Assembly (NCBI GenBank): GCA_033398695.1
Contig: CM065814.1
Coordinates: forward strand, 80,928,358-80,992,357
Length of the DNA: 64,000 nucleotides
Direction: 5' to 3'
Source of the DNA: Orobanche coerulescens
Lineage: Eukaryota > Streptophyta > Magnoliopsida > Lamiales > Orobanchaceae
The stretch's first letter is position 1. Every line of letters begins with the position of its first letter. Positions 58,272 through 64,000 of this stretch are shown one piece after another. A program made the translations under genes and the position numbers. Under the pieces are notes generated by a model. It was not told the DNA's origin. It was given only the letters and a program-made list of their open reading frames with translations, and searched no databases.

Positions 58272-58693
58272 ATCTCCCCCTTTTTGATGATTACAAAACA
58301 ACTCTTGAATTGGATAAAACCTGCAAAATAAAATTATATGTATATGTACGTTTCAAAGTTTTTCGGCTTTGATCGTTTTGTTAGTTTCTCCAATCCTTTT
58401 TCTTTTTCTTCTCTTTTTCGACTTCTTCGTTTTTCATTTTTCAACTACTTCGTTTCTCCCCCTTTTTGTGTGATTTCTTTTCCTTTTCACTTTTTATTTT
58501 TCTCGTCATATCTTTCATCACACTTTTATCCGATTCAACTCCTTCTCCCCCTTTTTGTATTCAGCAAAAAGTATAAAATATAGAGGATACCAATAAACAA
58601 AAAAATATGCATGAAATGTATACAATAGTATAAAAATATCTTATACTAGGGTATAAAACTCCCCCTGAAATTAATATCTCCGCTTTAAAGATA

Positions 58694-60260
58694 TTACTTC
58701 CCCTGAGTATAATACCAATTGTTAAAATTAGTTTTTGGGGATCCAAGCGAAAGTCGGTTTTTCGAGATGTAGACGAGATTTGAAACAATTATTCCTTTAG
58801 GAACCCAAATTTTCTTGACTTTAGTCGTCCGTCTTGGGCTTTTGCAATTCAAAATGTATGTCCAATTTTCAAACATTTTTCACACCGGGGTATTTTGAAA
58901 TTTACGGATTCATTTTTAGAACGCGGTTTGAAACCTAATCCCTCTTTATTTAATGTGTATTTTTGAACCGAGAGCATGTTTTCAAATTTCTCGTTTCCGA
59001 GTGAGTATTTCTTCGTTAAATTTTTGAGCTCGGTTTGAACTTTAACAAGATCATTCTTTAAAATATTCTCATTTTCAACGCATTTTGATGATCGATCTCA
59101 ACAAATTTTTCCTTTTCAAGAATTTTGGAATTCTCATTTTCCAATGATTTATTTTTAAATTGAAGGGATTTAATTTCTTTTAAAGCATTTTGATAATCGG
59201 TATGTAATAATTCGAATGCTTCAAAAAGTTTGTCGTAAGGGTTACTTACGTGGCTTTCAACGTCGCTATCGTCGAATGAACTCCGGGCCATAAATGCAAG
59301 GTTATTTTGATCGATGAAGTCTTCATCAGGATCTTCGTCACTCCAAGTTGCAACTAAGACCTCCTTGGGTTTAACGCGACAATTCTTAGCAAAGTGGCCT
59401 GATTTACCACATAATCGACAGGTGTTGTCGAATTTCATAGATTCGCCCGCTTGAATGTCCTTCTTCCTCCAGTTTAATAAGTGTTGGAACTTATTAATAT
59501 TCTTGGCATAATATGCCGATTCTTCATCGCTTTCGTCCATCGGGATTTCTTCTTTCTTTCTCGACATCTTAGCCTTCATGGCTATCGACCTCTCCTTTGG
59601 TTTCGGTTTGGCATTCCGAGATTTTAGAACAATCTCGTAGTTGATAATAGAACCAACGAGAGCACTAAAATCAAGAGTATTTAAATCCTTTGATTCCATT
59701 ATGGCCGTAACCGTACCATCCCATTCTCGAGGTAGTGATCGGAGAATTTTCTTTACTTTCTCACTACTCGAAAGTGGTTTCCCGAAACATGCTAATCCAT
59801 TAGTAATAACCAAAAAATGGTCAAGCATTATCGTGATGGATTCATCGTCCTTCATTTGGAATAATTCGTACTCGTGAAGGAGCATGTTAATTTTCGTCTC
59901 CTTGACTTGAGAGGTACCTTCGTGTGTTAGCTCAAGCATTTTCCAAATTTCTTTGGCGCTATCACACAATGATATCCGGTTGTGTTCTTCCGGATTTAAG
60001 GCACAATAAAGAAGTTGAGTTGCCTTACAATTGTAGTGGTCATTTTTCCAATCGGAATCGTCATATTCTTCGAAAGTTTTAAGCGTACTGTTGGAATTTG
60101 TCGGAATTTTCGGACCAAGACAAATCACCTTCCAAAGCTCGATGTCATATGCTCGGATGAATATAGACATCTTCTTCTTCCACGTCATGAAGTTTGAGCC
60201 ATCAAAAAATGGTGGTCGGTTGAGAGCAAGGCCTTCGATGGGAGCAAGTTGAAACACCAT
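58694..60260 (-). pseudogene. gag: Unit I Copia gag, C-terminal frameshift, 5' side truncated
   Basis: Gag starts at ATG 60260 (MVFQLAPIEG). The frame is open for about 400 codons, with CRLCGKSGHFAKNC intact, and breaks at about 59085 where one A is missing. A second-knuckle remnant (CKSPRRTTKVKKIWVPKG) follows in another frame to 58694. Upstream, the leader is cut at 60292 before the PBS, and foreign Gypsy LTR sequence follows, so this unit has neither PBS nor 5' LTR. Confidence 0.85.
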
Positions 60261-60292
60261 TGGATCTTTTCTCCTCGGATGTAAAGTCGCTT

Positions 60293-62740
60293 GATTAAAC
60301 ACGCTATATGATGGCTTAAATGAATTCTGGAATTAAGACAGCTTGTATACTTGAATTTGTGAACGAGATAGGTTATGATATATAATAATTCAATTCAGTT
60401 TCTTTTGATGAAAACCTAGTTTTATGTCTTAGTTAAGTTCTCCAATTGGTTTGGAGTGATTTCGAGTTGTTATGGTCGTGTTTTTGATTTTTGTGTGATT
60501 AAGTGTTGAATCTGAAATTTGGAAGTCTGAAATCAGTCCACTTTGTCGATTTTTGATTCAAAAACTATAATGAGTTGGGCCATGAAACTCTTTAGTATGT
60601 AACTTCTATATTATTAGTAACACCATGAATTTTTGGGAATTTTTCCTGGATGTTTTGGTAGGTCGTTGAGGCGGATACTTTTTGGGTACGACTGCAGGTC
60701 GGTTTTCTAAATAGTTTGAGTTTGAGTATTTTTCGTGTGGGGTTAAACTAACTAATAAATTCTGGGAAATGGGAAAATTCATGTTGGTTTTGAAGACATT
60801 GAAGTACCTGTGTGAATTTTTGTGAATTTTACTATTGATATCTGATGTGGTTCAAAAATACGTCAAGTTGTAACCTGTTCATAGATAAAAGCTGATAAAA
60901 AAACGTTAAAAGGCTAATAAAGGTTAGGGTTGTATTGAATTTATCTCCAGGTATGCTGTCAGGTTTTTGGGTCATATTGAAAGGGGTCCATTTTAATGAT
61001 ACCAACGTAGTTTTGAGTGATTCTTATGTCTAAAATGAAGTTCTGATTTTTTGAATATGTAAGTCTTGTAATTTTTTGAAGTCGAGAGAATGTCTTTTCT
61101 GATTTTACAAGTTCGAGTGTCAAACATGTCAATTAGTAATTGGATATTCAACCTTGGTTTATGATTTTTGTTTTGAAATCGGTAAGGAATCATTAACTCA
61201 GATTGGACAGGGCTTATATATAAGATGTGTTTGGCCTCTGTGATTTTTGGTGGAATTTTTAGAGTAGCACATCATGGTCTCTAATTACTTACTTTTTGAG
61301 TCTCAGATCTTTCACCGAATCTGGACTAGTTTTGATAAGGAATTTTTGTTCTATAGTTATACTACCTGGAAATTCTACAAAATTACACAAAGTAGAAAAC
61401 ATATGTACCTACATGGGTTAATTTTTCTAAGGGTCCAAGAGGTGAACAAAACGTGATACATGTTTTGGTATTAAAAGCTGAGTTTTCTTAAAAAGGTGGT
61501 TACACACTCAAAGTCTATTATATTACTAAAATGAGTAACCAAATTCATTTGGACTTAAAGTAATACTTGGTTATTGATCCGTATAGGTTCCTTGAAGCGG
61601 GAGTGATCCTTTATCTTGTGATCCATCTATCTTTGTTTACTTTTGCTGTTGAATAAGGTACAGATATTCCGTACTCTTTCAGCAAGAGTACAACTACTTT
61701 CTCTCTCATGACCTTTCTCTCTCTTCTATATTATTTGCCGATCTTATTTTGGACTGTTGATATTCGAACTCTTCGTTTGAACCTTGACATTGCATCTTTG
61801 ATTTGATACATGTGAACTGAACCTCTGATATTAGCCCTTTGATTATTCGAACCCTTGATATTGAAATTTGACTATATGAATGAGATCTACACTTTGATTT
61901 GGACTTGTGCTTTTTGACCCTTCAGTATTTATCCAGGTATTATCTGTTCCCAGTTATGGGGGGTCCATGACTATAGCATTGATGCACCAATGTTATGACA
62001 CTAGTGTGGTTGGAGAGATGTACCACACCGTCCCTTATCTGCTATCTGCTATGGCCATTATTATGATTATGAATTGTTTGCAGAGGCGTATGGATACATC
62101 GTAGATTTATTTGTTATTTGTTTGGGCTACTATGATGAAATGGATACATATTATATTTGTTTTTGTGATTGGGCATGCGTGCATGCAGTCCCTTCACATT
62201 TGGGAGTTGATCACTCCATTGGGCTACTATTTGTTTGGATATTTGTTTGGGCCTGGGGCAAAATACTGAATCCACATTCATGCACTTTATACTTATACTT
62301 TGATATCCTTTTGATTATCCATTGACACCATATGTATTCTATCTTCGCATTCCTTTGATTATCTTATCTCGTTTGATCTGTTTTGTTATTTGCTTTATAT
62401 CTGTTCACTGAGCTTTTTATGCTCAGCCGCTTTTCTTCTCCATGCGGCAGGCACTTGAGCTAGGAGAGGGGTTATTAGCTTGGGGATGAGAGAGAGTGGA
62501 TTACCATATAGCTTTATTTAAATAATGGACTTTATTTCCTTATCGTTATTTCCAGATTTCGGACATTTGTATCGTACTTTCTTTTGTTTGGTTTCGGGGA
62601 CACTTGGTGTTTTTTTAGTCCCCTTTTGATACTCTTTTGATAATTTTTATTTAAGACTTCCGCTGTTTGATTTGAATCTGTTGTATCTGATATGTCACCA
62701 TAAAGTGACGCTTCTACCCTTGCCGGCTTGGGGCATTAAA
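60293..62740 (+). repeat. 5'-truncated 5' LTR of terminal Gypsy element
   Basis: The segment starting GATTAAACACGCTATATG is about 95% identical to 63782-64000, which begins 503 bp into the 3' LTR at 63279. The first 502 bp, including the TATA box, are therefore missing here. The right edge is placed by the PBS at 62746. No coding sequence is seen; several small frames lack motifs. Confidence 0.8.
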
Positions 62741-62745
62741 ATTTA

Positions 62746-62761
62746 TGGTATCGGAGCCCTA
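62746..62761 (+). promoter_or_regulatory. Primer-binding site of terminal Gypsy element
   Basis: TGGTATCGGAGCCCTA is complementary to the initiator-Met tRNA end with one change and follows the LTR remnant. It sets plus orientation. Confidence 0.85.
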
Positions 62762-62847
62762 GGTTTGACCTGTAGAGCTTAGGCTATGACCTGTGAGGAT
62801 TGGGTAGACATTAGGTTTCCTTCTGCGTATTTTCCTTTCGTACTTCA

Positions 62848-63210
62848 TCTTTATTTGAACTTAGTCATCGATTCATTAGACCGTTTGAGATTCTTGAGCG
62901 TGTTGGGGAGGTTTCTTATCGTCTGGCTCTACCTCCTCAGTTATCACATGTTCATAACGTCTTCCATGTATCTCTTCTGAGGGGATACAATTATCATCCG
63001 TTGCATGTGGCATCTTATCCTTTTGATCAGATTCAGCCTGATATGTCTCTTTCTGAGGAACCTGAAGCTATTTTGGATCGACAAGATAGGGTCATGAGAA
63101 ACAAAGTTATCCCGTTTGTGAAAATTCTTTGCAAGAATCACCCAGAGCGTGAAGCTACCTGGGAAACCGAGGAACCGATGCGAACAAATTACCCTCATTT
63201 CTTTTCGTAG
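62848..63210 (+). pseudogene. pol: pol C-terminus (integrase tail, chromodomain-like) after large internal deletion
   Basis: The frame is open through LSHRFIRPFEILERVGEVSYRLAL, HVHNVFHVSLLRGY and a chromodomain-like end (EPEAILDRQDRVMRNK, EREATWETEEPM, NYPHFF) to a TAG at 63208-63210. It is homologous to the pol tail at 48910-49410. Only about 90 bp separate it from the PBS, so gag, protease, reverse transcriptase, RNase H and the integrase core are deleted. There is no start codon of its own. Confidence 0.85.
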
Positions 63211-63263
63211 TCTGGTATGTCTCCGTTTCATTTTCATTTCAATTTCGGGGACGAAATTTTCTT

Positions 63264-63278
63264 CTTAGAGGGGAGAGT
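63264..63278 (+). promoter_or_regulatory. Polypurine tract of terminal Gypsy element
   Basis: TTAGAGGGGAGAGT directly precedes the LTR start TGTAAAACCC and follows TTTCGGGGACGAAATTTTC, the tail sequence common to this group of Gypsy elements. Confidence 0.85.
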
Positions 63279-64000
63279 TGTAAAACCCAGATTTTTGAAC
63301 ATATTAAAATACCCTTTAATCTCGAACCTATAAAAGATATTTAATTATTTAAAATATTACATTACGATTATAACCTAACTATTTAAATCGTTAACATTTG
63401 AACAAATAAATGTAATACGATTATAAGACTTATACTGAAATAATTTCTACATATCAAAAATTGTCACACGTTTTCTATTTTTGTCCCTAGCCGAATGATA
63501 TGTTGTACACAAACATATGGAATCGTGAATCAAGTCAAGGTTCGTGATGGGTTTTAAATTTGGCAAAGTCTTCCATCAAATCCCCATTATTTAGCCATTT
63601 TCCTTTTTGAAATTCCTCCCACTCGCCTATATATATCACACACACATACTTCACAAAACTTAAAACCCTAAAACCTAAAACTAAAAATGACGGCTACCTA
63701 GTTCTCTACCATTCCCGTTCAATCGAGGCGTGCACAAAGGAAGGCTTGGTGGTAGATTGAAGGTATCGGGTGCGTTGGTATGATTAAACACGTTATATGA
63801 TGGCTTAAATGAATTCTGGAATTAAGACAACTTGTATACTTGAAATTGCGAACAAGATAGGTCATGATATATAATAATTCAATTCAGTTTCTTTTGATGA
63901 AAACCTAGTTTTATGTCTTAGTTAAGTTCTCCAATTGGTTTGTATTGATTTCGAGTTGTTTTGGTCATGTTTTTTATTTTTGTGTGATTAAGTGTTGAAT
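63279..64000 (+). repeat. 3' LTR of terminal Gypsy element (runs off window)
   Basis: The LTR starts TGTAAAACCCAG. A TATA box TATATATA lies at 63628-63636, followed by an A/C-rich leader (CACACACATACTTCAC). No TAGCG palindrome cluster is visible in this LTR, unlike the other Gypsy LTRs here. Confidence 0.85.

Larger units (their letters stand above)
22032..60292 (-). mobile_element. Tandem array of nine gag-only Copia units sharing LTRs
   Basis: LTR starts (plus-strand TGATGTAG) lie at 22032, 25263, 28490, 31714, 34941, 38164, 41378, 44598 and 57099. The spacing is 3,213-3,231 bp once the 9.3-kb Gypsy insertion in unit H is discounted. Between neighbouring LTRs is one internal region with PBS, gag and several polypurine tracts, and there is no second LTR between units. 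No protease, integrase or reverse transcriptase is present in any unit. The ninth unit lacks its 5' LTR, being cut at 60292. Units A-C and E-I form two sequence classes. Unequal recombination between LTRs is the simplest origin. Confidence 0.9.

Noticed and set aside
22032..60292. Ordinary satellite DNA with a 3.2-kb monomer
   Set aside because: Each period contains LTR, PBS, gag and polypurine tracts in order, so it is a retroelement array.
61274..61456. Small frames in 60293-62740 and others of 60-97 codons
   Set aside because: They fall in an LTR remnant, lack motifs and are at chance length.

Overview
The window is plant nuclear DNA from a heterochromatin-like block made almost entirely of nested and tandem LTR retrotransposons. 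The plant assignment rests on the element types: Copia gag of Sirevirus type, Tekay/Del-type Ty3/Gypsy with a chromodomain-like end, and primer-binding sites complementary to initiator-Met tRNA. I see no host protein-coding gene and no rRNA or tRNA gene. A dicot is likely, but I cannot name the species.

Layout, left to right. 1-1799: 5' end of a minus-strand Sirevirus-type Copia element (gag fragment, PBS, 5' LTR). 1800-9586: 3' end of a plus-strand Gypsy element, G1 (internal tail, polypurine tract, 3' LTR). Its LTR is split at 3234-7321 by a complete minus-strand Gypsy element that codes only gag and protease. 9587-16579: element G2 of the same broad Gypsy family, with a promoter-less 5' LTR remnant, a non-coding internal region and a full 3' LTR. 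16580-19726: two minus-strand fragments of related LTRs. 19727-21684: unassigned AT-rich sequence with promoter-like features. 21685-22031: a decayed Gypsy gag-protease fragment.

22032-60292 is the main feature: a head-to-tail array of nine gag-only Copia units (TR-GAG-like, minus strand) with a period of about 3.22 kb. Neighbours share single LTRs, in the order LTR-gag-LTR-gag and so on, with nine LTRs and nine gag copies. Only units B and C keep a full 531-codon gag; the others carry different stops or frameshifts. Units A-C and E-I form two sequence classes, and unit D is a recombinant between them. Unit H is split by a later 9.3-kb Gypsy element (46694-55968, TSD ATTTT). That element has a complete gag-protease-RT-RNaseH-integrase-chromodomain frame with eight nonsense codons and no frameshift.

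60293-64000: a further plus-strand Gypsy element with a truncated 5' LTR, an internal region cut down to the PBS plus the C-terminal end of pol, and the start of its 3' LTR.

The most unusual signal is a degenerate 12-14 bp palindrome, roughly TTAGCG-YR-CGCTAA. It is clustered just upstream of the TATA box in the LTRs of several otherwise unrelated families, both Copia and Gypsy, and is often accompanied by a second palindrome built on GTCCAG. All coding sequences here belong to mobile elements, and most are broken.
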